Source: a virus | DNA length: 64,000 nt | Reading direction: 5' to 3' (one strand) | IMG/VR virus record: IMGVR_UViG_3300023049_000543 | Location: 1 to 64,000 of that record | Part shown: positions 23,939-32,337 of the stretch, piece after piece | How the letters are laid out: the number at the start of each line of letters is the position of its first letter | How positions within the stretch are numbered: the first letter of the stretch is position 1 | The notes under the pieces: generated by a model | Told to the model about the DNA's origin: nothing | The model's input: only the letters and a program-made list of their open reading frames with translations | Database searches by the model: none | Position numbers and translations under genes: made by a program

Positions 23939-24384
23939 TTTTCACCAGATTTCGGTACGTCAGATGGTTTAAAAGGCTCAGAGGCAGTTTTCTGAGTGAA
24001 ATACTTGGTGTTAGGATCGTGTTTGCCCTGGTCCTTCAACCCACGACGAACATGTTCGACTTCGCCTGGGACCCTGTGCTTAGAATACGGGTCTTGATTA
24101 TCTAGGTGATAGACATGCATGTCACGTTTCGAACCAGCCTTATCTTTCCATCCATATCCGCGTATGTAACTGGAAATGTTTACACCAACGAATGTCTTGT
24201 CACAATCTCCACTATTACATCGTGGACAAAGAACCGCCTCTTTTAATTGTTCTTCCGATGGATTCATCGTATGGAACGTCTCGAACAAGAGCTTCTCGCC
24301 ATATTCTTCTTCGGACATGGCATCGGCTTCTGCCTCAGTGTAATTTGAGGAGCAAGCATTGCATTGGTAGACGTAAACTGGCAT
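23935..24384 (-). CDS. FmdB-like zinc-ribbon protein
   Basis: It opens with MPVYVYQCNACSSNYTE, the start of FmdB-type regulatory zinc ribbons, and has a second pair CPRC further on, separated by an acidic insert. The C-terminal half is polar and unstructured-looking. Role unknown. The stop overlaps the polymerase-like gene by an ATGA junction. Confidence 0.7.
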   Translation of the reverse strand: MPVYVYQCNACSSNYTEAEADAMSEEEYGEKLLFETFHTMNPSEEQLKEAVLCPRCNSGDCDKTFVGVNISSYIRGYGWKDKAGSKRDMHVYHLDNQDPYSKHRVPGEVEHVRRGLKDQGKHDPNTKYFTQKTASEPFKPSDVPKSGEK

Positions 24385-24393
24385 AATAAATCT

Positions 24394-24561
24394 TCAAGGT
24401 AGAATTATAGTTGGCGGCGGCGGATCATCTCTTAAAGTGACCATTCCTTCGCCATGACATTGTTTACAGCAACCCATGACGAAAGACACAGCTGACGAAC
24501 AGGAGCATTCTGGTGTATGCCCCGATCCGCCACAAATACCACACCAGTCCTTATGAATCAC
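24394..24561 (-). CDS. DnaJ-type zinc-finger microprotein, 55 aa
   Basis: A short protein started by GTG at 24559-24561, overlapping the end of the co-chaperonin gene by 11 bases. It contains CGICGGSG and CKQCHGEG, the CxxCxGxG units of the DnaJ zinc domain. The frame is open further upstream but that part lies inside the co-chaperonin gene. Position suggests a chaperone-linked role, which is an inference. Confidence 0.6.
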   Translation of the reverse strand: MIHKDWCGICGGSGHTPECSCSSAVSFVMGCCKQCHGEGMVTLRDDPPPPTIILP

Positions 24562-25015
24562 ACGAGCCGCAGTCGGGCTCGCAGGACGGCTTGCAGACGA
24601 CGTTGACTTTTGGTCCAGTCGTTGCCTTGTAGAAGATGTTTTTCTCTGTGAAGAGTTGGACAAGTCGTCCCTCATAAGCTGGGCCTTGTTCCTCGACGTT
24701 AACGATACCACCACCCTTCGGGTTGATGATAACATTTTGTCCGAGCTTGAACGAATTGACACACTGGGTTCCAACACCGACGATAACGCCAACATTAGAG
24801 AATCCACTTGCACCGGGCAAGGCGATTTGGGATTCACGCGGAGTGAGCATCACAGCGACGTAATCATTAAAGACTTCGACAGCTGGGAGGGTTGTCTGAT
24901 CTGGAACAGAATCAACGACGTTGTGAGACTTTTCGAGGGAAGTATCAGGACCGATCTTACGAGCGGTACCAGCGGATTCAGCAGCTTCGAGAGTAGCGGA
25001 TTTTGGCAGAGCCAT
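24551..25015 (-). CDS. GroES/gp31-like co-chaperonin
   Basis: From the ATG at 25013-25015 the protein has 154 aa. After a 45-residue polar leader it shows the GroES barrel pattern: VFNDYVAVMLTPRES (first strand with the RV-type opening), a short mobile-loop region, NVGVIVGVGT, FKLGQNVIINPKGG and the closing strand FTEKNIFYKA. Phage versions such as T4 gp31 replace host GroES in folding the capsid protein. The N-terminal leader and a Cys-rich tail (CKPSCEPDCGSC) are unusual for GroES. Confidence 0.75.
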   Translation of the reverse strand: MALPKSATLEAAESAGTARKIGPDTSLEKSHNVVDSVPDQTTLPAVEVFNDYVAVMLTPRESQIALPGASGFSNVGVIVGVGTQCVNSFKLGQNVIINPKGGGIVNVEEQGPAYEGRLVQLFTEKNIFYKATTGPKVNVVCKPSCEPDCGSCDS

Positions 25016-25016
25016 G

Positions 25017-25211
25017 TTATTCCTTTTTGGACTTAGACTTGGTAGGAGCGTTTTTGTATGTAACCTTGCATTTTCTGCTAGGAACCACAACATTATCTCC
25101 GACCGTGATTTTATGACCGGAGCCGTCTCTATCTACAGTGAAAGTCCCACGTTTAATAGTATCAGTGATCGTCTCGGACGCATCGACTTCGATTTGGATG
25201 ATTGTTTTCAT
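25017..25211 (-). CDS. Small hypothetical protein, 64 aa
   Basis: Unrecognised protein with an acidic beta-type first half and a Lys/Ser tail (PTKSKSKKE). It fits exactly between the helicase C-piece (stop 25213) and the co-chaperonin start (25015), so it is part of the same transcript. Confidence 0.65.
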   Translation of the reverse strand: MKTIIQIEVDASETITDTIKRGTFTVDRDGSGHKITVGDNVVVPSRKCKVTYKNAPTKSKSKKE

Positions 25212-25212
25212 A

Positions 25213-26349
25213 TTACGTATTAATCTCTCGAACTTTCATGGTAGTGTAATTGATCTCGCAAGTAACGGTCTTGTGTTTAGGACCATTCCGATTCTTAGCA
25301 ATAAAGAAACGAAAACGTGGAGGACTTGATTCACGTTCCTCGGGAGTCTGGTTGATGGTGATAATATAGTCCATTGAGAACTGCTTGGCATAAGACTCTG
25401 CCGCGTCCTTCAATGTAATAGCTTCGCCAGTAGATCCCGCTGACCTATTCGTCTGCGTAGCCGTGAATACTAACACATTTTCATTTTTAGCAAAGCCCCG
25501 AACCTCATTAGCAACAGCTTTTTGCCGACTGTAATCATCACGATTAGCATACTTATTTCTACTAACCATCAAGTCGAGATAATCGATAATAACAACGTCC
25601 GGATGCCAACCATGAGACCGACGAAGGTTATCTAGCAAGTGATACAAATGGTCAACACTACATTGCTCAGGCGGCAATTCAGAAATGAAAATCTTGCCAT
25701 CATAAGTCGTCTTCAACGAATTAATCTTGCTCGTTATTTCATCCTGGCGACTGACTAATTTGTCCATCGGGATATCTTCACCAAGAACGCCAAGACACCG
25801 CATCGAAGTCTTAATGTAATCAAGCTCAAACGTCACCAACAAAACATCCTGCCCAACCCTACCACCAGGACCGGGGCCCTGCCAAGACGTAATGGCATTA
25901 TTACACAGAACAATCGAATTATGGCTAACCAAACCAGAAGTATAATACCAATGCGGATCAGATATGGTAATATCATAAAAATCTTCCTCGGGACCATCAT
26001 CAATATAATAGCCACCAGGAGAATAGTAATTTCCATGCCGTAGATGTTCACAATGGAAACCAACTAAAACATCATTAGTACAATCTATTTGATCAGCACG
26101 GGCTGCCGTTAATTTTCCATCCCTTATGATCTGTAAAACATGCCCAGGATCACAAGAAAATTTATCAGCTCGAAGAGAGAAAATCTTAGAAGGCCCGCGT
26201 TTCATGAACGCAAAATCAAGAACTTTAGTCCAGCCAGATGGGGTCAACACATGGTGAATAGCATCAGGATTCTCTTCTAAATCATCTTTAATGATTGATA
26301 ATGGAACTTCTTGAAGTCTATTCGTCGGTTTAATTGATCTAATTTTCAT
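25213..26349 (-). CDS. dnaB: Replicative DNA helicase (DnaB/gp41 type), C-terminal piece with split intein C-half
   Basis: Residues 1-144 are the C-half of a split intein and residues 145-378 the C-extein. The extein starts with the Ser of Walker A (SIVLCNNAI) and includes DVVIIDYLDLM (Walker B), FTATQTNR (the sensor Gln of hexameric helicases) and FFIAKNRNG (arginine-finger region). Protein trans-splicing with the product of 27374-28234 would restore GTNVGK-S and give a 5'-3' fork helicase of about 446 aa. The start ATGAAAATTA overlaps the stop of the 59-aa gene before it (ATGA). Confidence 0.9.
   Translation of the reverse strand: MKIRSIKPTNRLQEVPLSIIKDDLEENPDAIHHVLTPSGWTKVLDFAFMKRGPSKIFSLRADKFSCDPGHVLQIIRDGKLTAARADQIDCTNDVLVGFHCEHLRHGNYYSPGGYYIDDGPEEDFYDITISDPHWYYTSGLVSHNSIVLCNNAITSWQGPGPGGRVGQDVLLVTFELDYIKTSMRCLGVLGEDIPMDKLVSRQDEITSKINSLKTTYDGKIFISELPPEQCSVDHLYHLLDNLRRSHGWHPDVVIIDYLDLMVSRNKYANRDDYSRQKAVANEVRGFAKNENVLVFTATQTNRSAGSTGEAITLKDAAESYAKQFSMDYIITINQTPEERESSPPRFRFFIAKNRNGPKHKTVTCEINYTTMKVREINT
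25918..26349 (-). mobile_element. Split intein C-half in DnaB helicase (144 aa)
   Basis: It ends with the intein motifs F and G: EEDFYDITISDPHWYYTS and GLVSHN, with Ser as the first extein residue. It is much longer than usual C-halves (35-45 aa). It contains VLTPSGWTKVL and CDPGHVLQI, which look like the region up to and including block B that normally lies in the N-half. The split point is therefore upstream of block B, an early and uncommon position. Confidence 0.85.
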
Positions 26350-26525
26350 CTGTTTTCAAATTCCATGTGATTTTCAATGGCCGATTGTACAGGTTCACCC
26401 ACAGAAACCACTTGCGGCTTTCGTTTTTCATGAGGACGAAAACCTTCTGCTTTATATTCATGCTGAAGACGCAAATCAAGCCATTTGGCGTCCTCTAAAT
26501 CAAGTTCGATTATTATTTTCGACAT
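26346..26525 (-). CDS. Small hypothetical protein, 59 aa
   Basis: An ATG at 26523-26525 opens a 59-codon frame (MSKIIIELDLEDAKWLDLRL at the start) that ends in TGA sharing bases with the ATG of the helicase C-piece. It begins inside the 3' end of the endonuclease gene. The protein has an N-terminal strand and an amphipathic helix with DLEDAKWLDLRL. Its exact ATGA fit argues for a real gene; the function is unknown. Confidence 0.65.
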   Translation of the reverse strand: MSKIIIELDLEDAKWLDLRLQHEYKAEGFRPHEKRKPQVVSVGEPVQSAIENHMEFENR

Positions 26526-27447
26526 CTTCTATAATCCCTTTGAGTCTTAAAAAAGCTTCCTTTGGTGTTTTCATAATCTCTGATTCCCAGAACACGTGAA
26601 CAACATATCCAAGAGCTTCGAGATCGTTTTTCCTAATCTCATCTTTTTCTTTTTTGTTCATTCGTCCGTCATTACAAACAAAACGATCTGAATGCCAATA
26701 ATCACCATAAACCTCTATTACAATATTATCAAATAAACAAAAATCTACACAATACTTGTCTATCAGAAACTCGAATTCAAAATCGAATTCGAAAGAATAC
26801 AACATGCCCCACATAGCAAGTTCTGGTTTAGTGACAATTTTAGATTGTAGAGATCTAGTTCTGGCAGACACTCTTTTAGTCTTATCAGTATGACCTCTTC
26901 CATGAAAACCATTATTAGAACCACATGACTTTTTACTTAATTCCTTTTTTATTTCCGATTTTGGTTTGCCGGTTCTTTTTTGAATCGATTTAATAGAAGC
27001 CGGGTTTCTAGCCCCAGAATTACATTCTCTCAACAACTTTTTCAATTCATCGGTAGAATACCTCTCAGCAATCCCTTTCTGACGAGAGCTTAAAGCGATA
27101 ATAGCATCATCAACTTCCATCCCCTGATATAGATAGAACTCTATACATGATGGATTTCGGAGTCTGTTGATGCTACTACATTCTCTAGCAAAACAAGAAT
27201 AAGCAAAATCCCTTCTGTGAAGGTTGACATCTCGGCCGCAACCACAACAACATTTTGGGACTTGAAAATAATCTTTCAAATAATCCCCAAAATCCCCACC
27301 ACGCTCAGAATTGCGTCTCTTAATACCATGTACATCATGTAAGTGTGTCATGAGCTTATTCGGATGAGATCCGTCACACTTCCAATCGCATATCTGACAA
27401 TTCCAAATCCCAGGAATCATCGACAGATGGTAAATCTCCGATCTCAT
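26500..27447 (-). CDS. Vsr-like homing endonuclease in the DnaB fracture
   Basis: A zinc motif (WNCQICDW with a later HLHDVH) and a CCCGCG cluster are followed by a Vsr-type nuclease domain of the EDxHD kind: VTKPELAMWGML, YCVDFCLF, IVIEVYGDYWHSDRF, then DLEALGYVVHVFWESEI. This is the endonuclease family described with split-intein fractured genes. The frame is open to an ATG at 27549, but that part lies in the intein N-half; ATG 27447 or 27420 is more likely. It is AT-rich and lies between the two helicase pieces on the same strand. Confidence 0.85.
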   Translation of the reverse strand: MRSEIYHLSMIPGIWNCQICDWKCDGSHPNKLMTHLHDVHGIKRRNSERGGDFGDYLKDYFQVPKCCCGCGRDVNLHRRDFAYSCFARECSSINRLRNPSCIEFYLYQGMEVDDAIIALSSRQKGIAERYSTDELKKLLRECNSGARNPASIKSIQKRTGKPKSEIKKELSKKSCGSNNGFHGRGHTDKTKRVSARTRSLQSKIVTKPELAMWGMLYSFEFDFEFEFLIDKYCVDFCLFDNIVIEVYGDYWHSDRFVCNDGRMNKKEKDEIRKNDLEALGYVVHVFWESEIMKTPKEAFLRLKGIIEDVENNNRT

Positions 27448-28234
27448 CCTCTTCGGTAAGATCTTTAACTTTAACTGCTCCGCGTGCAGTTTGAACTTTT
27501 CTAAATCCTGCAAGTTGTCGAACCGTACCATCTTCCATCTCCAATTCATAAAGCTGTGAATTTTCTTTATTTACAATCGAAGTTGATAAAGAATGGCATT
27601 TACCGACGTTTGTTCCCGCCAGCCAACAAACGACTTCCTTCGGACCGGGACCGCCATCATTAAGAAACTTATCAAGACTTCGGAAACCAGAGGTACGATG
27701 CTCAATAGCAGACGGGCTGAACAATAATTCATAATTATCCAGAAGCCACAAACCCTGGACCTGCAGATCAGTAATCCGATTAGCCTCTTCGACGATCTTC
27801 TCGATCTCATCAAAATCCCCGTTCTGATAAGCAAGCATCGCCTCGTCTGAATAGATCAAGCCGAAAGCCCTCTTCCGAGCCCATTCGACCATCTTCTCTT
27901 TCAGAATGGGAACATCACGCGGGTTCGATTTCTGATCGATAAGTTCCAGAACCGATTCATATGGGTCATCCTCAGTCATATGCTGAAGGATGAAATCACG
28001 AAGCAGGCCCCGAGTCGGGACGATTTGATGCTTCTCAATGTGATTAAGAATGATAGCGATTACGTATCGTGCTTCAACCGCTTCAAAAAGATCTGGCGTT
28101 AAGAATCGTCCGATCGAAAGAAATAGATCCGGGTGATCAAGGGCAAGGGGGATCAGAGCCTTCTCAACGTACTTGCCAAATTCGCTCTCAGCCTCGTTAT
28201 TTTGAGTGAGAAATTTGGAAGTATCTTCGTACAT
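27374..28234 (-). CDS. dnaB: Replicative DNA helicase (DnaB/gp41 type), N-terminal piece with split intein N-half
   Basis: From the ATG at 28232-28234 (with CAGGA upstream) residues 1-212 are the N-extein: the helical DnaB N-domain, the linker, and TSGFRSLDKFLNDGGPGP leading to WLAGTNVGK, the Walker A motif up to its Lys. Then the intein N-half starts with Cys and runs to the stop. The other half is on 25213-26349. The start directly follows the stop of the gene before (28236). Confidence 0.9.
   Translation of the reverse strand: MYEDTSKFLTQNNEAESEFGKYVEKALIPLALDHPDLFLSIGRFLTPDLFEAVEARYVIAIILNHIEKHQIVPTRGLLRDFILQHMTEDDPYESVLELIDQKSNPRDVPILKEKMVEWARKRAFGLIYSDEAMLAYQNGDFDEIEKIVEEANRITDLQVQGLWLLDNYELLFSPSAIEHRTSGFRSLDKFLNDGGPGPKEVVCWLAGTNVGKCHSLSTSIVNKENSQLYELEMEDGTVRQLAGFRKVQTARGAVKVKDLTEEDEIGDLPSVDDSWDLELSDMRLEV
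27377..27598 (-). mobile_element. Split intein N-half in DnaB helicase (74 aa)
   Basis: It begins CHSLSTSIVNKENS (block A, Cys1) directly after Walker A Lys, then YELEMEDGTVRQLAGF and VKVKDLTEEDEI. There is no clear TxxH block B; that motif is in the C-half. Inference: the intein is split between blocks A and B. Total size of both halves is 218 aa, so it has no endonuclease domain of its own. Confidence 0.8.
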
Positions 28235-28235
28235 A

Positions 28236-28592
28236 TTATGGTCCTGAAGTGCCGCTCGTACCTGATGTAGGATCAACGCAATGCGTAGCGATCCTATTTT
28301 GAATTGCAGCTAGTTGATTTTGATGATACTGTTCTGCCAACGCAAGAGCATCACAGATCTGAATAAATTCGCATTCTTCGAAAGTGATAATTGCCCCATT
28401 TGTCAGACTCCGACGCTCCCCATAATGGGGAGCATGCGTTGGCAAATTGGGCCTAATTAGAATGGTATAAACCCACCCATTATTTCCACGGGTAACACCC
28501 GCAATCGTATGAGCTTCTAAGAATCCGACTGAGGCGGATTCTCGGAGGTAGACGGTTGTTCCTCGTTCGTAGAGGGGAGCGTCGTAGGGCAT
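28236..28592 (-). CDS. Hypothetical protein, 118 aa
   Basis: Unrecognised. The first 70 residues have a small beta-barrel pattern (TTVYLRESASVGFLEAHTI), the middle is helical and the end is a Thr/Ser/Gly-rich tail. It overlaps the end of recA by 76 bases and precedes the helicase N-piece by one base, so it is likely coupled to both. Confidence 0.65.
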   Translation of the reverse strand: MPYDAPLYERGTTVYLRESASVGFLEAHTIAGVTRGNNGWVYTILIRPNLPTHAPHYGERRSLTNGAIITFEECEFIQICDALALAEQYHQNQLAAIQNRIATHCVDPTSGTSGTSGP

Positions 28593-30733
28593 GAGTCTGT
28601 TCCAGTGATTACATGATTGTAAATTCTCTGAAATAGATTTGGGTCTGTCGCCAATATAGCAGCAGAAGCCGCCATACCATTGCCAAGAGATTCCCCATCA
28701 TATTTGATATGACTCCCAGAGACAGTAACAATTTTCTTATCTTTCGCTACCGTCAACAAGCTGGAATATGGGTCGACACCATAAATTGGGTATTCAGGCA
28801 GACCAAACGTGATATTGAATTCAGCAACAGTAAAAGGCGGTGCGATCTTATTCTTCTTGAATGTCACCTTGGTGGTATTACCAACAATGGTATCACCAAC
28901 CTTGAAAGAGCCTGTCCGACGAATGTCCATTCGAATAGACGAATAGAATTTCAATGCCCTCCCACCGGGGGTTGTCTCAGGAGAGTTATGCACAACAACA
29001 CCAACTTGATTACCACCAGCCATGTAATTATGATTCCCTTCTACAGAAATATCATACTTTCCCTTCTGCTTCATTTGTCGTTTGCTAGCTGGTCGAATAT
29101 CAACAATCTCAACACCGCAAGATCTGAAAGCCCTTTTTCGACTAAGATTTAATGTTTTGTAAAACCCGCGACGACAAACAGGTAATTTTCTGTCCATACA
29201 TTCTGGGACAAAGCAAGCGATCTTAGAAGCAATATTTTCGCTGATGTCCACGTCAAATGTGACTCTGCCACCACGAGACATGTAGTGGAATAAGCCTAAT
29301 TCATCAAGTGCTCGACTAATTTGATCAAGCTTCTCACCATCACCAGCGAATCGTTTGATAGATAATTGATAACGTTTACGTTCGTAAACAGCATCATCCA
29401 TCATCCAAATAGCAAAACCAAGCCATGAAAAATTGTCAAGCAAAATCATTGGGTCGCGATTTGGATAATCACGCTTAACTTCAGCAAATTCAGGATACTC
29501 TATTGAAGAATAAAAGACGCCAGAATTACATTTATAATCAGCCATCTTAAGACCAGCAGCAGAAAGAATTTCAGCCTTCCAATTCATATAATGAGTATCA
29601 ATATTATCTCGAATCTTCAGAGCAGCTCCTAATCTCTTCTTATTTTTGGAGATATGAGAGTCACCGGACAACACTCCAGTAAGGAATTGACCAAGAGTGC
29701 CATTTGGGTGACCGTCTTCATCAAACACAAAACAATCTTGTTTTGTGGTAAGATGATCACCCACACTCAAAGAATCCATTTGAACGAATTCATTATCACA
29801 CAATACTTCGTGACTTGGAGTCACAGTGATTTGCATGGTACCGTTTTTCGTACCAGTACCACGCAATGAAACGTGAAGATAGTCGTCAGATATTTCTACA
29901 TCACCATTGTGGTGCCAGTCGACGATTTTCTTTGGTTCGAATTCCTTGGTCTCGATGTTGTAAGACCATACCTCACCTTCAACCTTTTCATCATAAACTT
30001 GACGAATCGGCAATACTCTGCCATCTACAAATGGGATTAAAGTGTCGGCATGAAGGCAGCCGAACATGACGCCGATCTTCTCTCGGATCTGATTAACACA
30101 CAATAGAGTGCATTTACTGGCTGAAACAGGGCCATTGATTTTAGCAAAGGCACGACTGTTCATTCGAGCATTAGCACCAATTTGGTTGTTACCCTCAAGA
30201 GTGCCTTCGATTTCGTCTTTCGTGATCATGGCAGCGATAGAGTCGATGATCACCAATTCTACCTTGCCGGATTTGACAAGCAATTCGACAATATCGTACG
30301 CTTGCTCACCATTACTCGGCTGAGAGAAGATCAATTCTTCGACGTTCAAACCGATCGCCGAAGCCCAAGTGGGATCAAAAGCGTGCTCGACGTCGACAAA
30401 AGCCACACGTCCTGGTCGTTGCCCAGTCACTTTGCCAGAGTCGTCTTTGACGTCAAAAAGAGTGTTCTGAAATGCTGCACCGATTTTGAGGCACGTGGTA
30501 GTCTTTCCGCTCGACTCAGGCCCATAGATCTCGATGATCCTGCCTCTCGGGATTCCGCCGCATCCGATCGCCTCGTCGATACCGACGACACCGGTTGGAA
30601 CGGAATCTACTGGGACAATAGCGTTGTCTCCAGCGAATCGTACGGCTTCGACACCATACTTAGATATGAAGTGTGCTCTCAGCTCAGTCAGATCTTCAAT
30701 TGCTGTGCTCTTCGTTTTAACTTTCACCATCAT
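28517..30733 (-). CDS. recA: RecA/UvsX-type recombinase with internal intein
   Basis: The extein is a bacterial-type RecA of about 380 aa: PTGVVGIDEAIGCGGIPRGR, Walker A GPESSGKT, Walker B LVIIDSIAA, loop L1 area EGNNQIGANARMNSRA and loop L2 FG-SPETTPGGRALKFYSS. A 358-aa intein is inserted in L2 between Gly and Ser. The C-terminal tail is Ser/Pro/Glu-rich. The first good start is ATG 30733 with AAGGTGAG upstream; a GTG at 30739 also exists. It acts in recombination-dependent replication with gp32- and gp46/47-like proteins of this window. Confidence 0.95.
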   Translation of the reverse strand: MMVKVKTKSTAIEDLTELRAHFISKYGVEAVRFAGDNAIVPVDSVPTGVVGIDEAIGCGGIPRGRIIEIYGPESSGKTTTCLKIGAAFQNTLFDVKDDSGKVTGQRPGRVAFVDVEHAFDPTWASAIGLNVEELIFSQPSNGEQAYDIVELLVKSGKVELVIIDSIAAMITKDEIEGTLEGNNQIGANARMNSRAFAKINGPVSASKCTLLCVNQIREKIGVMFGCLHADTLIPFVDGRVLPIRQVYDEKVEGEVWSYNIETKEFEPKKIVDWHHNGDVEISDDYLHVSLRGTGTKNGTMQITVTPSHEVLCDNEFVQMDSLSVGDHLTTKQDCFVFDEDGHPNGTLGQFLTGVLSGDSHISKNKKRLGAALKIRDNIDTHYMNWKAEILSAAGLKMADYKCNSGVFYSSIEYPEFAEVKRDYPNRDPMILLDNFSWLGFAIWMMDDAVYERKRYQLSIKRFAGDGEKLDQISRALDELGLFHYMSRGGRVTFDVDISENIASKIACFVPECMDRKLPVCRRGFYKTLNLSRKRAFRSCGVEIVDIRPASKRQMKQKGKYDISVEGNHNYMAGGNQVGVVVHNSPETTPGGRALKFYSSIRMDIRRTGSFKVGDTIVGNTTKVTFKKNKIAPPFTVAEFNITFGLPEYPIYGVDPYSSLLTVAKDKKIVTVSGSHIKYDGESLGNGMAASAAILATDPNLFQRIYNHVITGTDSCPTTLPSTNEEQPSTSENPPQSDS
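28985..30058 (-). mobile_element. Contiguous LAGLIDADG intein in RecA (358 aa)
   Basis: Starts with Cys1 (CLHADTLIPF, block A), block B around TVTPSHEVL, two LAGLIDADG helices (LTGVLSGDSHI, WLGFAIWMMDDAVY), block F YDISVEGNHNYMAGG and block G VGVVVHN followed by Ser. All residues for splicing are present. The insertion site is the DNA-binding loop L2, so the recombinase should be inactive until splicing. Confidence 0.93.
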
Positions 30734-30968
30734 TCTCACCTTGGTTATCAGAATTAATAGCCGGTTTCACTTCCGTAGTGAACTGGCCTACTACCTTTAC
30801 GGCAGATGGTTTAACACGTAGAATACGGGCACCTCGTGACAACACAAGGAATTCGTCGTGGCTAGATACAACAGACCATCGGCCACTTGAATCAAACCCA
30901 CCTTTCTGCCCAAGAACACCAGTGGTATCAATAATAATTACAATGTCGAAAGCACGGATATTCTTCAT
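30717..30968 (-). CDS. Hypothetical protein, 83 aa
   Basis: A beta-rich protein (IVIIIDTTGVLGQKGGFD, FLVLSRGARILRV) with an acidic tail. It overlaps the start of recA by 17 bases and is divergent from the gene at 31013, so the 44-base gap 30969-31012 may hold promoters for both. Function not recognised. Confidence 0.65.
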   Translation of the reverse strand: MKNIRAFDIVIIIDTTGVLGQKGGFDSSGRWSVVSSHDEFLVLSRGARILRVKPSAVKVVGQFTTEVKPAINSDNQGENDGES

Positions 30969-31012
30969 TTCAAAAATAATCTTGAACCAAAAGTGGATGG
31001 GAAACTAAACTT

Positions 31013-31531
31013 ATGAATAACCAAGACAAATCAATCGTCGAAGAGATCCGAGCTTATTTAGGTCTCGACGCCCATGACAGGGGCGATGAGCAACGATTAG
31101 CTTTGGGTTCGCAACATATCCGCGAATACATCGACGACGCCTATCGTCTGAAAGTCGGTAAACTATCCCACTTCGATTCAATCGTCACTGCATTCAGTAA
31201 AACACATCACTCAATGTATATTGACGACCCCGCATTCGTCACCACCTTCAAAAAGGAAATGACAGCACGGGGCCTACCAAAACCACAAATCGAAGAAGCA
31301 CTCGATGCGGTCGACGCCGTTCTCGACAAAGTCGTCAAAGAATTTGGTTCAAAGCAAGAAAAAGACGGCGGAACCCACCCGAAATTCGACGACATCAAAG
31401 AAGTCAGTCAACCCGGACAACCCGATAATGGTGGATTAGTCAAGCCACGAGACGGGCACAAGCAAGAGAATAATATCGACAGCGACCTGCCAATCAACCG
31501 TGACAAAGCCCCTAAAACGGCAGAAGCCTGA
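31013..31531 (+). CDS. Hypothetical protein, 172 aa
   Basis: Unrecognised. The first 110 residues are predicted helical and include EALDAVDAVLDKVVKEFG; the remainder is polar and disordered-looking (Gly, Pro, Lys, Asp). No cysteine motif or membrane segment. It converges with the gene ending at 31541. Confidence 0.7.
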   Translation: MNNQDKSIVEEIRAYLGLDAHDRGDEQRLALGSQHIREYIDDAYRLKVGKLSHFDSIVTAFSKTHHSMYIDDPAFVTTFKKEMTARGLPKPQIEEALDAVDAVLDKVVKEFGSKQEKDGGTHPKFDDIKEVSQPGQPDNGGLVKPRDGHKQENNIDSDLPINRDKAPKTAEA

Positions 31532-31540
31532 ACTAGAGGG

Positions 31541-32326
31541 TTAACGGCGTACAGTAACTTCCCCAGCCCCATTGCATTTGGGACACTTCTGACCACTCAC
31601 CTGACCGGTAGGAGTCCCATCCTTCATACATAATTTACATGGGCTAAATTGGACTGAATAACCGTCACCAAATGATTGGTCGACAGCTCCATTATTCTTC
31701 CCATCTCGCTTCATTCTCTCCCAATTATCATTGAAAGCCTTCTCGCTATTAGTATCAATAGCGATAATGGTTTCACCAGTCTCATCCACAGTACGTTCTG
31801 GTAACTCAAACTGACGACCAGTCGGAGACTGAACACGCTGCTTGACCTGAACCTTCTCACCGGGTTTAACAGATTCAACAATCGGAGTCCGAGCTGGTGC
31901 AGGGGTCGAAACGGCGACAGCTTGAACCGGAGCACCCTCCGAAGCACCCTCCGAGGCTTCCTCTTGGTCTTCCTCGTCTTCGCCGTTACGTGATGGTATT
32001 TGCTGCATCCTCATCGTTACAGGACCAGGAGAGGCCACAGGAGCCGCTGGAACGGGTTGAGCCGCTGGGATAGGTCCATTATCCGTAGGTCCACCAATGG
32101 TCATCATACCGCCTTTGGCGATCGCTTCCTCTAAATCGAAGCCGAAAGTCTCAGCCAATTCTTCTGCTTGAGTGACCAATTTGACCACCGCATCCCTTAC
32201 TTCAGCGAGTGATCGACCCAACTCGTCATCGCAAATAGCAACAGTAATCGGGCCAAGACTACATTGAACAGTCACAGAAGTATTAAGTTCTTCAGTCGTC
32301 TTGCTAAACAAGCATTTTTTAGCCAT
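31541..32326 (-). CDS. Hypothetical protein with C-terminal zinc motif, 261 aa
   Basis: The protein has an N-terminal 80-residue domain, an acidic and Ala/Pro-rich middle (EDEEDQEEASEGASEG) and a C-terminal zinc motif (CKLCMKDG, CPKCNGAGEV) of DnaJ-like CxxCxGxG type. ATG 32326 is preferred over an upstream alternative start at 32350. It is divergent from the gene at 32338 with 11 bases between. Role unknown. Confidence 0.7.
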   Translation of the reverse strand: MAKKCLFSKTTEELNTSVTVQCSLGPITVAICDDELGRSLAEVRDAVVKLVTQAEELAETFGFDLEEAIAKGGMMTIGGPTDNGPIPAAQPVPAAPVASPGPVTMRMQQIPSRNGEDEEDQEEASEGASEGAPVQAVAVSTPAPARTPIVESVKPGEKVQVKQRVQSPTGRQFELPERTVDETGETIIAIDTNSEKAFNDNWERMKRDGKNNGAVDQSFGDGYSVQFSPCKLCMKDGTPTGQVSGQKCPKCNGAGEVTVRR

Positions 32327-32337
32327 CGTAGGAACCC

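Noticed and set aside
24562-24837. Upstream extension of the DnaJ-finger frame
   Set aside because: It runs inside the co-chaperonin gene and is Ser/Arg-rich with no motif; only the part from the GTG at 24561 looks like protein.
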